This document shows, in pieces, positions 36,001 through 45,383 of a stretch of 57,859 bases of DNA. Origin of the DNA: an uncultured Eubacteriales bacterium (lineage in GTDB: Bacteria; Bacillota; Clostridia; Christensenellales; Aristaeellaceae); NCBI GenBank assembly GCA_902795275.1, contig CADBKQ010000014.1, positions 1-57,859 of the forward strand, given 5' to 3'. The first letter of the stretch is position 1, and every line of letters begins with the position of its first letter. Under the pieces are notes generated by a model that made no database searches, was not told the origin of the DNA, and was given only the letters and a program-made list of their open reading frames with translations. The position numbers and the translations under genes were made by a program.

Positions 36001-37767
36001 CTACGCCGTCTTTCCACTGTACATGCTGTACAGCGAATGATACAGCCCGCCTTTGTTCATCAATTCCTCATGGGTGCCGGTTTCCTCGATGCCCTTTTCG
36101 GTGAGCACCCAGATCACGTCGGCGTTGCGGATGGTGGTGAGGCGGTGGGCGATGGTGAAGGTGGTGCGGCCTTTCGCTAATTCCTCCAGGGACTTCTGCA
36201 CCAGCAGTTCGCTTTCATTGTCCAGGGCGCTGGTGGCCTCGTCCAGAATCAGGATGGGCGGGTTCTTTAAGAACACGCGGGCGATGGACAGGCGCTGCTT
36301 CTGCCCGCCGGACAGCTTCACGCCGCGCTCCCCGATGTAGGTGTCGTAACCCCGGGGCAGGCAGGAAATGAACTCATGCGCCCCGGCGCGCTTGGCGGCC
36401 AGGATGATTTCTTCCTTGGTGGCGTTGGGCTTGCCGTAGGAAATGTTGTCCCGCACGGTGCCGGAGAACAGATAGACCTCCTGCTGCACCATGCCAATGG
36501 CGTTGCGCAGGGATGCCAGGGTAATCCCCTGGATGTCCTTGCCGTCGATGGTGATGCGGCCGCTGGTCACGTCGTAAAATCGGGGAATCAGGTTGCAAAG
36601 GGTGGTCTTGCCCGCGCCGCTGGGGCCCACCAGCGCCACGTTCTGGCCGGCGCGCACGGTCATGTCCAGGTCGGCCAGCACCTCGTGATCCTTGTCGTCG
36701 GCGTAATGGAAGCCCACCTTCTCAAAGCAAACGTCGCCCTTGACCTCGCCCAAAGGCTTCGCGCCGGGATTGTCCTTGATCTCCACCGGCGCATCCATGA
36801 TCTCGCAGAAGCGCTCGATGCCGGTCATGCCGCGCTCGAACTGCTCGGAGAAATCCACGATGCGGCGGATGGAAGTGAGCAAAGTAGAGATATACAGCAG
36901 GAACGCGATGTAGTCCCCCACGGTGATCTTCCCGTCCTTGAGGAACAGCGCGCCCGCCACCACCACCATGATGTACATGGTGCCTTCAAACAGGCGCGTC
37001 ACCGTGTTGAACCCCGCCATATAGCGGTACTGCATCTTCTTGAAGCCGTAAAATTTTTCGTTGCCTTCCCGGAACTTTTCGATCTCCAAATCCTCGTTGG
37101 CGAAGGATTTCACCACCCGGATGCCCAGCAGGCTGTCCTCCACCTGGGCGTTGATTTCGCCCACCTGATGCCGGGCGTCCTTGAACGCCTGGCGCATCCT
37201 CCGGCGGAAGTAGCGGGTGCCGATGAGCATGAAGGGCAGGAACAGGAAAATCATCAGGGTCAGCCAAATGTTGGTGCGGCAGAGGATGATGAAGGAGGCG
37301 GTGATCTTCACCCCCGCGATCAAGAATTCCTCCGGGCAGTGGTGGCTGAACTCCGTCACCTCGAACAGGTCGCTGGTGATGCGGGCCATGATCTGGCCCA
37401 CCTTGGTTTCGTTATAATAAGAAAAAGACAATTGCTGGAGATGGTTGAATAAATCGCTGCGCATGTCCGTTTCCAGCTTCGCGCCCGTCACGTGGCCCCA
37501 ATACTGCATGAAGTGGTTCGCCGCCGTGTCGATGACGCGCAGCAGCAGATACAGCCCGCCCAGGTTCAGCACCCAGGAAGTGGTGATCTGCGTATAGTCC
37601 GCCACCGCCTGGTTGGTGATCAGCCGCACGATCTGCGGGAACACGATCTCGCACCCCGTCGTCAGCAGCGCGCAGCATAAGTCCAGCGCGATTTCCTTTT
37701 TATACTTTCCATAATAGGGAAGAAAACGCTTCATCAGGTGCCGCAGGGGCATACGAGCGGTGGACAT
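36001..37767 (-). CDS. ABC exporter half-transporter (MsbA/LmrA type)
   Basis: A 588-residue protein with six membrane segments in residues ~25-320 and one complete nucleotide-binding domain: Walker A GPSGAGKTT, signature LSGGQKQRLSIAR, Walker B ILILDEATSALD with the catalytic glutamate, and H-loop TIAHRLTTI. All motifs are canonical, so it should work as a homodimer, unlike the pair at the left of the window. Such exporters move lipids, drugs or peptides outward; substrate unknown. ATG at 37767 follows AAAGGAGG. Palindromes flank it on both sides, and it sits between murA and tsaD with no clear operon tie. Confidence 0.92.
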   Translation of the reverse strand: MSTARMPLRHLMKRFLPYYGKYKKEIALDLCCALLTTGCEIVFPQIVRLITNQAVADYTQITTSWVLNLGGLYLLLRVIDTAANHFMQYWGHVTGAKLETDMRSDLFNHLQQLSFSYYNETKVGQIMARITSDLFEVTEFSHHCPEEFLIAGVKITASFIILCRTNIWLTLMIFLFLPFMLIGTRYFRRRMRQAFKDARHQVGEINAQVEDSLLGIRVVKSFANEDLEIEKFREGNEKFYGFKKMQYRYMAGFNTVTRLFEGTMYIMVVVAGALFLKDGKITVGDYIAFLLYISTLLTSIRRIVDFSEQFERGMTGIERFCEIMDAPVEIKDNPGAKPLGEVKGDVCFEKVGFHYADDKDHEVLADLDMTVRAGQNVALVGPSGAGKTTLCNLIPRFYDVTSGRITIDGKDIQGITLASLRNAIGMVQQEVYLFSGTVRDNISYGKPNATKEEIILAAKRAGAHEFISCLPRGYDTYIGERGVKLSGGQKQRLSIARVFLKNPPILILDEATSALDNESELLVQKSLEELAKGRTTFTIAHRLTTIRNADVIWVLTEKGIEETGTHEELMNKGGLYHSLYSMYSGKTA

Positions 37768-37875
37768 GGGGCCTCCTTTCGGTAATCAGGGGGAGGAGGG
37801 AACAGAGAGTTCAGATTGATTTGTTCATTTCAAGTAACTAAACCGGTCAAGTTGCTTTTTATTTCGTTCCTCCGC

Positions 37876-38016
37876 TGTCATCCCGACCGAAGCGGAATGA
37901 GAATGGAGCGGAGTGGAGGGACCTGAGAGATGGGGATTATGTTGCTTGGCAGAGGGCGTTTCTCTCAGGTCCCTCCACTACGGTTCGCTTCCCGCTCACC
38001 TTCGGTCGGGATGACA
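37876..38016. repeat. TGTCATCCCGACCGAAG palindrome, copy 2 (no gene)
   Basis: A 141-base element with ends TGTCATCCCGACCGAAGCGG and CCTTCGGTCGGGATGACA and cores GGAGGGACCTGAGAGA / TCTCTCAGGTCCCTCC. It occupies half of the gap between tsaD and the ABC exporter; the remainder holds a faint heptamer-like stretch (37790-37816). Confidence 0.88.
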
Positions 38017-38054
38017 AAGTTACGTTTTGGTTTAAACGTTGCTTGACTGCATTG

Positions 38055-39110
38055 TTACAACCTCAGCGCCGGTTTCGCGTTCAAGTCCAAATCTGCGATC
38101 TCGCCGCGCATCAAATGATAGTAAGCCGCCGAGCCGATCATGGCGGCGTTATCGCCGCAGAGCTTGAGCTGCGGCATATAGAGTTGAATGCCGCGCTTCT
38201 GGCAGGCGGCTTCCATTTCCCGGCGCAGCAGGCTGTTGGCCGACACGCCGCCCGCCAGGGCCATCTTTTGCAGCCCCAATTCCTCGGCGGCGAGCATGGC
38301 CTTATCCACCAGGAAGCTCACCACCGCCGCGCGGAAGGATGCAGCTAAATCCGCGTCGTTGAGCGCCTCGCCCTTCTGCCGGGCGTTGTGGACGGCGTTG
38401 ATGAAGGCGGTCTTGAGGCCGGAGAAGGAATAGTCGTAGCGGCCTTCGGTCTTGGGCCGGGGCAGCTTCAAGGCATGGGGATTTCCGGTTTCCGCCAGCT
38501 TGTCCAGCAGCGGGCCACCGGGGTAGGGGATGTTCAGCACCCGGGCCGCTTTGTCGAAGGCTTCGCCCGCCGCGTCGTCCTGGGTCTGGCCGATGACCCG
38601 GAACACGCCGTAGTCCTCCACGGAAAACAGGTGGCTGTGCCCGCCGCTGACCACCAGACAGGCGAAGGGCGGTTCCAGATCCGGATGGGTCAGGAAGTTG
38701 GCGCAGATGTGGCCCTCGATGTGGTTGACCGGCACCAGCGGTTTTTTCGCCGCGAAGGCCAGCGCCTTGGCGCAGGACACGCCGATCAGCAGCGCGCCGA
38801 CTAAGCCGGGGCCGTAGGTCACGCCGATAGCGTCCACGTCGGACAGTTCCATCCCCGCGTCTTTCAGCGCCTGGTCTACCATGAGATCGACCTTCTCCAC
38901 GTGGGCGCGGCTGGCGATTTCCGGCACCACCCCGCCGTACAGGGCGTGCAGGTCGATCTGGGTGAACACCGCGTTGGACAGGATTTTTCGCCCGTCCTCG
39001 ATCACCGCTGCCGCCGTCTCGTCGCAGCTGGATTCGATGGCCAGGATGCGAACGTGTTCCTTTTCTTTCAGGGCAGCTACTTGCTGTTGGCAGGATGCAT
39101 AGTAAGTCAT
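38055..39110 (-). CDS. tsaD: tRNA N6-adenosine threonylcarbamoyltransferase TsaD
   Basis: A 351-residue ASKHA-fold enzyme that, with TsaB and TsaE, places the t6A modification at position 37 of ANN-decoding tRNAs. Motifs seen: ILAIESSCDETAAAV at the N-terminus, the metal-binding NHIEGHICANF, the CLVVSGGHSHLF strand, the DDAAGEAFDKAARVL segment and LAGGVSANSLLR. The ATG at 39110 overlaps the stop of the DUF1461 gene (ATGA), so they are translated together. About 20 residues precede the usual start of the fold. Confidence 0.97.
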   Translation of the reverse strand: MTYYASCQQQVAALKEKEHVRILAIESSCDETAAAVIEDGRKILSNAVFTQIDLHALYGGVVPEIASRAHVEKVDLMVDQALKDAGMELSDVDAIGVTYGPGLVGALLIGVSCAKALAFAAKKPLVPVNHIEGHICANFLTHPDLEPPFACLVVSGGHSHLFSVEDYGVFRVIGQTQDDAAGEAFDKAARVLNIPYPGGPLLDKLAETGNPHALKLPRPKTEGRYDYSFSGLKTAFINAVHNARQKGEALNDADLAASFRAAVVSFLVDKAMLAAEELGLQKMALAGGVSANSLLRREMEAACQKRGIQLYMPQLKLCGDNAAMIGSAAYYHLMRGEIADLDLNAKPALRL

Positions 39111-39811
39111 GTTGCTTTCGATTCCTTTTGCGTTTTTCCGATGCGCTTCCACGCCACGATCACCAGCGCCATGATGGCCAGCACCGGCAGCAGGGATTTC
39201 GCCATCTCCCCCGCGTACCAGGTGAAGAATTCCAGGGGCATCAGCGCCACGAGCACGTCGGTGTTGGGGTTCAGGAGCCAGAGGTTATTTCTGAATGCCA
39301 GTTTATGGAAGGTAATGAACAGGCCGTCGAAGTTCACCACGCCCCACACCGCCAGAGAGGAGGCCACGATCAGCAGGGCGAGGGCGGACAGGGCGAAGCC
39401 CCGCGCGGCGTCTGAAAGCAAATCATTCCTGTTCTGCGGGCGCAGGAAATACAGCAGCGCCAGCGCGCCGATGGCCAGCCCGCCGCCCGCATACCGGGCG
39501 ATTTTGAGGAAGCTGACGATGCCCCGCACGTCCCGCAGATGGGCGTTTTCTTTGCCGGAAAAGGCGTTCACCGGCGCCCCGGTGTCCGGATCCTTGACCT
39601 GCGCCGCGTCCGTTTTCCCATCCAGATATTGGCATAGCCCGTGGGCGTAGTCCCCGTACCGGCTGGGCGATACCCCCAAATGCGCCGTCTCCGCGAACTG
39701 CCAAAAGCCCTGCTTCATCAGGCTTTCGTTGGTGACCGCCGTCGCCGCGATGGAGCAGAGCAGGGAGAGCCAGGCAATAAGGCCGATCAGGAAGTAAAAG
39801 ATTCGTTTCAT
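39107..39811 (-). CDS. DUF1461/TIGR01906-family integral membrane protein
   Basis: A 234-residue protein with four hydrophobic segments (residues ~5-25, ~110-130, ~145-165 and ~205-225) and an external loop between the first two with MKQGFWQFAETAHLGVSPSRY and NAHLRDVRGIVSFLK, a pattern I associate with the TIGR01906 family. Function of the family is not established. The gene is coupled to tsaD by a four-base overlap, a common neighbourhood for this family being tRNA or division genes in Firmicutes. The ribosome site (AAAAAGAAAAG) is weak. Confidence 0.8.
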   Translation of the reverse strand: MKRIFYFLIGLIAWLSLLCSIAATAVTNESLMKQGFWQFAETAHLGVSPSRYGDYAHGLCQYLDGKTDAAQVKDPDTGAPVNAFSGKENAHLRDVRGIVSFLKIARYAGGGLAIGALALLYFLRPQNRNDLLSDAARGFALSALALLIVASSLAVWGVVNFDGLFITFHKLAFRNNLWLLNPNTDVLVALMPLEFFTWYAGEMAKSLLPVLAIMALVIVAWKRIGKTQKESKAT

Positions 39812-39823
39812 AGCTTTTCTTTT

Positions 39824-39841
39824 TAGGGATTAGGGAGTAGA
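39824..39841. repeat. Short heptamer array
   Basis: Two units, TTAGGGA and TTAGGGA, and a partial third, between the DUF1461 start and the GIY-YIG palindrome. Confidence 0.5.
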
Positions 39842-39878
39842 TACAGCTTTGTCATCTTGAACGAAGGAGCCCCTCCGC

Positions 39879-40332
39879 TGTCATCCCGACCGAAGGTGAG
39901 CGGGACGCGAACCGTAGTGGAGGGACCTGAGAGTAACAAACCCATTGCTGTTACATCATATCCAACAGCAGAATTTCTTTCCATTCCGGATTGGCTGTTT
40001 CAACCAGTCCATTCTTTTTTGCCCTTGACCATTTCTTTATCTGCTTTTCTCGTTCAAGGGCAGCATGGACATCTTCAAACTGTTCAAAGTACACCAGCTT
40101 GTGTACGCGGTATTGCTTTGTAAATCCTTCGATCAAACCGCTTTTATGCTGGAACACTCTCCGTACAAGATCATTCGTCACCCCGATGTACATAGCATTT
40201 CCGTTGTAACTGGTAAGAATATAAACGAAAAAGTGGTATTCCCGCATCGTTATATCCTTTCGCTGGTGCAAATAGTTTCTCTCAGGTCCCTCGACTCCGT
40301 TTCGCTCTCGCTCCACTCCGCTCGGGATGACA
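39879..40332. mobile_element. TGTCATCCCGACCGAAG palindrome enclosing a GIY-YIG gene
   Basis: The left end is TGTCATCCCGACCGAAGGTG with core GGAGGGACCTGAGAG (to 39933), the right end is TTTCTCTCAGGTCCCTCGAC through CGCTCGGGATGACA (40275-40332). These inverted halves bracket a single GIY-YIG endonuclease gene. The 454-base unit therefore has the layout of a minimal mobile element: terminal inverted repeats plus one nuclease gene. No target-site duplication could be identified by eye. A partial extra half (TGTCATCTTGAACGAAGGA) is adjacent at 39850. Confidence 0.6.
39951..40247 (-). CDS. GIY-YIG family endonuclease inside a palindromic element
   Basis: A 98-residue single-domain GIY-YIG protein of the UPF0213/COG2827 type. 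The core is FFVYILTSYNGNAMYIG with the modified GIY and intact YIG motifs, followed by TNDLVRRVFQHKSG (arginines and histidine), KLVYFEQFED (catalytic glutamate region) and KKNGLVETANPEW. These proteins are presumed DNA or RNA endonucleases; biological roles are unclear. The ATG at 40247 is chosen because the preceding codons belong to the palindrome. It is 71 of 98 residues identical to the copy at 46994. Base composition is AT-richer than neighbours, supporting transfer. Confidence 0.88.
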   Translation of the reverse strand: MREYHFFVYILTSYNGNAMYIGVTNDLVRRVFQHKSGLIEGFTKQYRVHKLVYFEQFEDVHAALEREKQIKKWSRAKKNGLVETANPEWKEILLLDMM

Positions 40333-40391
40333 AAGTTAGTTGAATGATAACATGTTTGTCTGCCTGTTTCAAAGCACACAGCATACCACTT

Positions 40392-40420
40392 TGTACTCTG
40401 CACTCTGTACTCTCATGCTC
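40392..40420. repeat. Heptamer array, TACTCTG type
   Basis: Units TGTACTC, TGCACTC, TGTACTC and TCATGCT in exact 7-base phase, ending at the prfB stop codon. The same unit type recurs at 54228. Confidence 0.75.
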
Positions 40421-41530
40421 TTATTGCATTTTCAGGTACGCCGTGGTGAACCCTTCCAGGTTCCCGTCCATCACGTCGTCGATATTGCCGGACTCGAAGC
40501 CGGTGCGGTGATCCTTGACCATGGTATAGGGCTGGAAGACGTAAGAGCGGATCTGGCTGCCCCATTCGATCTTTTTCATTTCGCCCTTGATGTCAGCCAT
40601 TTCCTGTTCCTTGGCGCGCTCGCGGAGCTCCAGCAGCTTGGCTTTGAGCATCTTGATACAGGTGGCGCGGTTCTGCACCTGGTCGCGCTCGGTCTGGCAG
40701 GAAACGACGATGGTCACGTCGTCCTTCACATAGGTCATGCGCACGGCGGAGGAGGTCTTGTTCACGTTCTGGCCGCCCGCGCCGGAGGAGTGGTAGGTGT
40801 CCACCCGCACGTACTTCATGTCGATTTCGATCTCGCTGTCGTCGTCCTCCAGCATGGGGGCCACATCCAGGGAGGCGAAGGAGGTATGCCGCCGGGCGTT
40901 GGCGTCGAAGGGCGAAATGCGCACCAGCCGGTGCACGCCCTTTTCGCCGCGCAGGTAGCCGTAGGCGTGATCGCCGCTGACCTCGAAGGTGACGGACTTG
41001 ATGCCCGCCTCGTCGCCGTCCAGCAAATCCAGCAGCTTCACGGTAAAACCCATGCGCTCGCAGTAGCGGGTATACATGCGGTAGAGCATACTGGTCCAGT
41101 CCTGGGCCTCGGTGCCGCCCGCGCCGGCGTGGAGGGACAGCACGGCGTCGTTGTCATCGTACCGGCCGCGCATGAGGGTTTCCAACGCCAGGGCGTCGGT
41201 TTCCTTTTCTAAGCGTTCCAGCTCGGCGGAAATCTCCTCCACCATGCTTTCGTCGTTTTCCTCCCGGGCCAGCTCCATCATGGTGTCCACGTCGTCGCAG
41301 CCGGACAGGAGGGAATTGTAGTGCTTGATCTTCCCTTCCAGGTTGGCGATGCGGCGGTTCACGTGGGTGGAGCGCTCCAGGTTGTCCCAGAAGCCGTCGG
41401 CGTTCATTTCCTCGTGCAGCTCGGTGAGCTCCCGCTCCATGTCCTCGATGTGCAGGCCATCGCCCACTTCCTTGAGCTGGCTGCGGAGTGCGTCGACACG
41501 CTGGGTGAATTGGTCAAATTCTAAAATCAT
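40421..41530 (-). CDS. prfB: Peptide chain release factor 2
   Basis: A 369-residue class I release factor recognising UGA and UAA. The stop-codon motif SPF appears in VRISPFDANARRHTS and the catalytic GGQ in SSGAGGQNVNKT. The N-terminal coiled region (residues ~1-110) is complete. The whole protein is in one frame, so the programmed +1 frameshift at an in-frame UGA that autoregulates many prfB genes is absent. A 19-base inverted repeat lies between it and secA, which suggests separate transcription or termination in between. Confidence 0.97.
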   Translation of the reverse strand: MILEFDQFTQRVDALRSQLKEVGDGLHIEDMERELTELHEEMNADGFWDNLERSTHVNRRIANLEGKIKHYNSLLSGCDDVDTMMELAREENDESMVEEISAELERLEKETDALALETLMRGRYDDNDAVLSLHAGAGGTEAQDWTSMLYRMYTRYCERMGFTVKLLDLLDGDEAGIKSVTFEVSGDHAYGYLRGEKGVHRLVRISPFDANARRHTSFASLDVAPMLEDDDSEIEIDMKYVRVDTYHSSGAGGQNVNKTSSAVRMTYVKDDVTIVVSCQTERDQVQNRATCIKMLKAKLLELRERAKEQEMADIKGEMKKIEWGSQIRSYVFQPYTMVKDHRTGFESGNIDDVMDGNLEGFTTAYLKMQ

Positions 41531-41584
41531 AACGATCTCTCCTTAACAAGGGGCTTAAGTTTTATAGCTTTCTCGGAAGGGGGG

Positions 41585-41628
41585 CTGGGGGAAACCGCTC
41601 TTTGGCTACAAAGAGCGGTTTCCCCCAG
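41585..41628 (-). terminator. Strong hairpin between secA and prfB
   Basis: Perfect 19-base inverted repeat CTGGGGGAAACCGCTCTTT with a 6-base loop just past the secA stop. No T-run follows on the minus strand, so it may be a processing or partial termination site. Confidence 0.55.
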
Positions 41629-41633
41629 AAAAA

Positions 41634-44420
41634 CTACTCGTTCCCTCCGCCCAGATTCCGTCCGCAGCAGTTCTTATACTTCTTCCCGCTGCCGCAGGGG
41701 CAGGGATCGTTGCGGCCCACCTTCTTGGCGACCTTGACGGGCTGCTGAGGCGCGCCATTGCCGGATTGGGGCCGGGCCTGCAGGCGCTGGTTGATGCGGG
41801 CGGCCTGGCGCTGGGCGGCGGACGGCGCCGCGCCGCCTTCGCCAGGTTGGTTGGTAGAAGTGACTCTCGCGGTAGCCTTTCGTTCAGGTTCCTTCTGAAT
41901 GCGAATCTGATAGAGGTAGCGCACGGTGTCCTCGCGGATGAGATGCACCATCTCCTCGAACATGTCGTAGCTTTCCAGCTTGTATTCGTTCACGGGGTCG
42001 CGCTGGGCGTAGGCGCGCAGGCCGATGCCGTCCCGCAGCTGGTCCATGGCGTCGATGTGATCCATCCAGCGCATGTCCACGGCCCGGAGCAGCACGTTGC
42101 GCTCCAATTTCCGCATGTCGATGCCCAGGCTGGTGATGTCCTGCTCGCGTTCCCCGTAGAGCTTCTCCGACTGCTTCTTGAGGAAGCTGACGGCGTCCTC
42201 CTTCTTCATGGAGGACAGGGCGTCCTGGTTGGCGGCGATGCAGCCGTGAGGCACGCAGAGGCGTTCCAGATAATCGGCCAGGCCCTTCAAATCCCATTCG
42301 CTGTTCTTTTCGGCGCTCAGGAACCGGGAGCAGGCTTCGTCGATCAGCGCGTCCCGCATGGAGGCGACCACGCTCTGCATGTCCTCGCCTGCCAGCACCT
42401 GGCGGCGCTGGCCGTAGATGACGCCGCGCTGCTGGTTCATCACGTCGTCGTATTGCAGCACGTGTTTTCGGATCTCGTAGTTGCGGCTCTCCACGCGCTT
42501 CTGGGCGTTCTCGATCTGCTTGGTGAGCATCCCCGCTTCCAGGGGCGTGTCCTCGTCCATGCCTAGCTTTTCGATCAAGGGCTGGATGCGCTCGCCGCCG
42601 AAGATGCGCATCAGGTCGTCTTCCAGCGCGATGAAGAACTGGCTGGAGCCGGGGTCGCCCTGGCGTCCGGCGCGGCCGCGCAGCTGGTTGTCGATGCGGC
42701 GGGATTCGTGGCGCTCGGTGCCGATGATATGCAGGCCGCCCACGGCCACGACCTTGTCGTGCTCCACGTCGGTGGTCTTTTTGTATTCGGCTTTCAGCTC
42801 CTGGTAGTGCTTCCGGGCTTCCAATACTTCCTCGGAAACGTTCTCGTTAAAGCCCGTGGCGGCTTCGATGATGTCCTCGGGGATCTCCTCCTGCCGCATG
42901 GTGCGGCGGGCCAGGAAGTCCGGGTTGCCACCCAGGAGGATGTCGGTGCCGCGGCCCGCCATGTTGGTGGCGATGGTGACGGCCCCGTAGTGGCCGGCCT
43001 GAGCCACGATGGAGGCTTCACGCGCGTGGTGCTTGGCGTTCAGCACTTCGTGGGGAATGCCCCGCATATCCAGCAGATGGCTGATGTGCTCGCTGACTTC
43101 GACAGACACGGTACCCACCAGGATGGGCTGGCCCGTCTCGTGGCGGCGGATGATTTCCTCCACCACGGCCTTGTACTTGCCCGCCTTGGTGCGGTAGATC
43201 ACGTCGTTCAGGTCCTGCCGGATCATGGGCTTGTTGGTGGGTACCTGCACCACGTCCAGACTGTAAATGCCCTGGAATTCGCCCTCTTCGGTCTTGGCCG
43301 TACCGGTCATGCCGGAGAGCTTCTTATACATGCGGAAGTAGTTCTGGAAGGTGATGGTGGCTAAGGTCTTGCTTTCGCGCTCCACCTTCACGTGCTCCTT
43401 GGCCTCGATGGCCTGGTGCAAGCCGTCGGAGTAGCGGCGGCCCACCATCAGGCGGCCCGTGAACTCGTCCACAATCACGACCTCGCCGTTCTGCACCACG
43501 TAGTCCACGTCCCGCTTCATCATGGCGTTGGCCTTCAAAGCCTGGATGAGGTAGTGGTTCAGGTCGTTGTTTTCCGGGTCGGAGAGGTTCTCGATGCCGA
43601 AGGCCTGCTCCGCCTTGCGGGTGCCTTCCTCGGTGAAGGTGACGGCCTTTTCCTTTTCTTCGATGGTATAGTCCTCTTCGTTCTTGAGGCGGGACACGAA
43701 GCGGTCGGCCCGCTCGTACATGTCGGTGCTCTTTTCGCCCTGGCCGGAAATGATCAGGGGCGTGCGGGCCTCGTCGATGAGGATGGAGTCCACCTCGTCC
43801 ACGATGGCGAAGGCGTGGCCCCGCTGCACCATGTCCTTTTCGTAGAGCACCATATTGTCCCGCAGGTAGTCAAAGCCCATTTCGTTGTTGGTGCCGTAGG
43901 TGATGTCCGCGGCGTAAGCTTCCTTGCGCTGCTCGTTGGTGAGGTCGTGGACGATGATGCCCACGCTCAGCCCCAGGAAGCGGTACAGCTTGCCCATTTC
44001 CTCGCCCTGGAAGGAGGCCAGGTAGTCGTTCACCGTGACGATATGCACGCCCTCGCCCGCGATGGCGTTCAGGTAGGCGGGCAGGGTGGCGGTCAGCGTT
44101 TTGCCTTCACCGGTTTTCATTTCGGCGATGCGGCCCTGGTGCAGCACGATGCCGCCGATCATCTGAACCCGGAACGGGCGCATGCCCAGGGTGCGCTTGC
44201 TGGCCTCGCGCACCACGGCGAAGGCCTCCGGCAGCATTTTGTCCAAGGTTTCGCCGCCCTTATAGCGGGCTTTGAATTCTTCGGTCTTGGCGGCCAGCTG
44301 GGCGTCGGTGAGCTTTTCCATCTGCGGTTCCAGGGCGTCGATCTGGTCCGCAATCTTCATCAGGGGCTTTAACTGGGCCTCGTTGCCCATCCCCAGCATT
44401 TTCTTCAAAAAATCAAGCAT
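41634..44420 (-). CDS. secA: Preprotein translocase ATPase SecA
   Basis: A 928-residue motor that drives proteins through SecYEG. Seen in order: [18 protein letters not shown] start, Walker A region [22 protein letters not shown]-like motif [18 protein letters not shown], the preprotein cross-linking region, helicase motifs [15 protein letters not shown] and [17 protein letters not shown], and a C-terminal zinc tail [17 protein letters not shown] that binds SecB or ribosomes. Start at 44420 follows AAGGAG; the frame extends upstream without similarity. It follows sigG, from which it is separated... it is itself transcribed just downstream of the sigG terminator. Confidence 0.98.
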   Translation of the reverse strand: MLDFLKKMLGMGNEAQLKPLMKIADQIDALEPQMEKLTDAQLAAKTEEFKARYKGGETLDKMLPEAFAVVREASKRTLGMRPFRVQMIGGIVLHQGRIAEMKTGEGKTLTATLPAYLNAIAGEGVHIVTVNDYLASFQGEEMGKLYRFLGLSVGIIVHDLTNEQRKEAYAADITYGTNNEMGFDYLRDNMVLYEKDMVQRGHAFAIVDEVDSILIDEARTPLIISGQGEKSTDMYERADRFVSRLKNEEDYTIEEKEKAVTFTEEGTRKAEQAFGIENLSDPENNDLNHYLIQALKANAMMKRDVDYVVQNGEVVIVDEFTGRLMVGRRYSDGLHQAIEAKEHVKVERESKTLATITFQNYFRMYKKLSGMTGTAKTEEGEFQGIYSLDVVQVPTNKPMIRQDLNDVIYRTKAGKYKAVVEEIIRRHETGQPILVGTVSVEVSEHISHLLDMRGIPHEVLNAKHHAREASIVAQAGHYGAVTIATNMAGRGTDILLGGNPDFLARRTMRQEEIPEDIIEAATGFNENVSEEVLEARKHYQELKAEYKKTTDVEHDKVVAVGGLHIIGTERHESRRIDNQLRGRAGRQGDPGSSQFFIALEDDLMRIFGGERIQPLIEKLGMDEDTPLEAGMLTKQIENAQKRVESRNYEIRKHVLQYDDVMNQQRGVIYGQRRQVLAGEDMQSVVASMRDALIDEACSRFLSAEKNSEWDLKGLADYLERLCVPHGCIAANQDALSSMKKEDAVSFLKKQSEKLYGEREQDITSLGIDMRKLERNVLLRAVDMRWMDHIDAMDQLRDGIGLRAYAQRDPVNEYKLESYDMFEEMVHLIREDTVRYLYQIRIQKEPERKATARVTSTNQPGEGGAAPSAAQRQAARINQRLQARPQSGNGAPQQPVKVAKKVGRNDPCPCGSGKKYKNCCGRNLGGGNE

Positions 44421-44526
44421 CGGTTGTCTCCTTATTCTCGTTCCTCGGCGTGGCGCGCATCCAATCACGCACTGCGCCATTTTTGATTATACCACGCTTT
44501 CCATGCCCTCCGCAAGCCCATCCGAA

Positions 44527-44568
44527 TAAAAAACCGCGCCGCCGGGGTTTCTTCCCGTTGCAGCGCGG
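44527..44568 (-). terminator. sigG terminator
   Basis: Outer stem CCGCGC/GCGCGG with an inner CCGG-type helix, followed by TTTTTTATT on the minus strand, starting 13 bases past the sigG stop. Confidence 0.75.
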
Positions 44569-44580
44569 CCTTCGCCGTAT

Positions 44581-45363
44581 TCAGTTCACCGCCACATACT
44601 TGCGCATGTGCACCAGCGCGTTCTTTTCCAGCCGGGACACCTGGGCCTGGGAGATGCCGATTTCCCCGGCCACCTCCATCTGCGTCCTGCCCTCGTAGAA
44701 GCGCAGGCGCAGAATCTTCTTTTCCCGGTCGTTGAGCCGCCGCATGGCCTCCTTGATGGCGATGTGTTCCAGCCAGGCGTCGTCCTGGTGCTTGGTGTCC
44801 TTCACCTGATCCATGATGTAGATGGCGTCGCCCCCGTCGTTGTAGACCGGCTCAAAGAGCGATACCGGGTCCTGAATCGCTTCCAGGGCGAACACCACGT
44901 CTTCCCGCGGCACGCCCAGCTCCGCCGCCATTTCCTCCACGGTGGGCTCCCGGTGCAGGGAAATCACCAGCCGGTCCCGGGCCTGGAGCGCCTTGTAGGC
45001 GGTGTCGCGCATGGAACGGCTGACGCGGATGGGGTTGTTGTCCCGCAGGTACCGCCGAATCTCGCCGATGATCATGGGGACGGCGTAGGTGGAGAAGCGC
45101 ACGTTCTGGGTAACGTCGAAATGGTCCAGGGCCTTAATGAGCCCGATGCACCCCACCTGGAACAGGTCGTCGGCGCTCTCGCCCCGGTTGCTGAACCGCT
45201 GCACCACGCTGAGCACCAGGCGCAGGTTGCCGCGGATGAATTCTTCTCTCGCCGCGCGGTCGCCGCTGTGCACCAGCGGGAACAGTTCGCGCATGCGGTC
45301 ATTGGTGAGTACGGGCAGCGTCGCGGTATCCACGCCGCAGATTTCCACTTTGCTTGTTGCCAT
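44581..45363 (-). CDS. sigG: RNA polymerase sigma-G factor, forespore-specific
   Basis: A 260-residue sigma-70 factor whose N-terminus KVEICGVDTATLPVLTNDRM is diagnostic for SigG. Regions 2 (LVLSVVQRFSNRGESADDLF, KALDHFDVTQNVRFSTYAVP), 3 and 4 (RTQMEVAGEIGISQAQVSRLE) are complete. It controls late forespore genes after engulfment. In Bacillus subtilis it follows spoIIGA-sigE; here it lies between ftsW and secA, 35 kb from sigE. ATG at 45363 after GGAGG. A candidate sporulation promoter lies 20 bases upstream. Confidence 0.96.
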   Translation of the reverse strand: MATSKVEICGVDTATLPVLTNDRMRELFPLVHSGDRAAREEFIRGNLRLVLSVVQRFSNRGESADDLFQVGCIGLIKALDHFDVTQNVRFSTYAVPMIIGEIRRYLRDNNPIRVSRSMRDTAYKALQARDRLVISLHREPTVEEMAAELGVPREDVVFALEAIQDPVSLFEPVYNDGGDAIYIMDQVKDTKHQDDAWLEHIAIKEAMRRLNDREKKILRLRFYEGRTQMEVAGEIGISQAQVSRLEKNALVHMRKYVAVN

Positions 45364-45383
45364 ACTGCTACCTCCGTCATCAG

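Noticed and set aside
40248..40403. N-terminal extension of the GIY-YIG protein
   Set aside because: The extra codons are translation of the palindrome; the paralogue at 46994 starts at the equivalent methionine.
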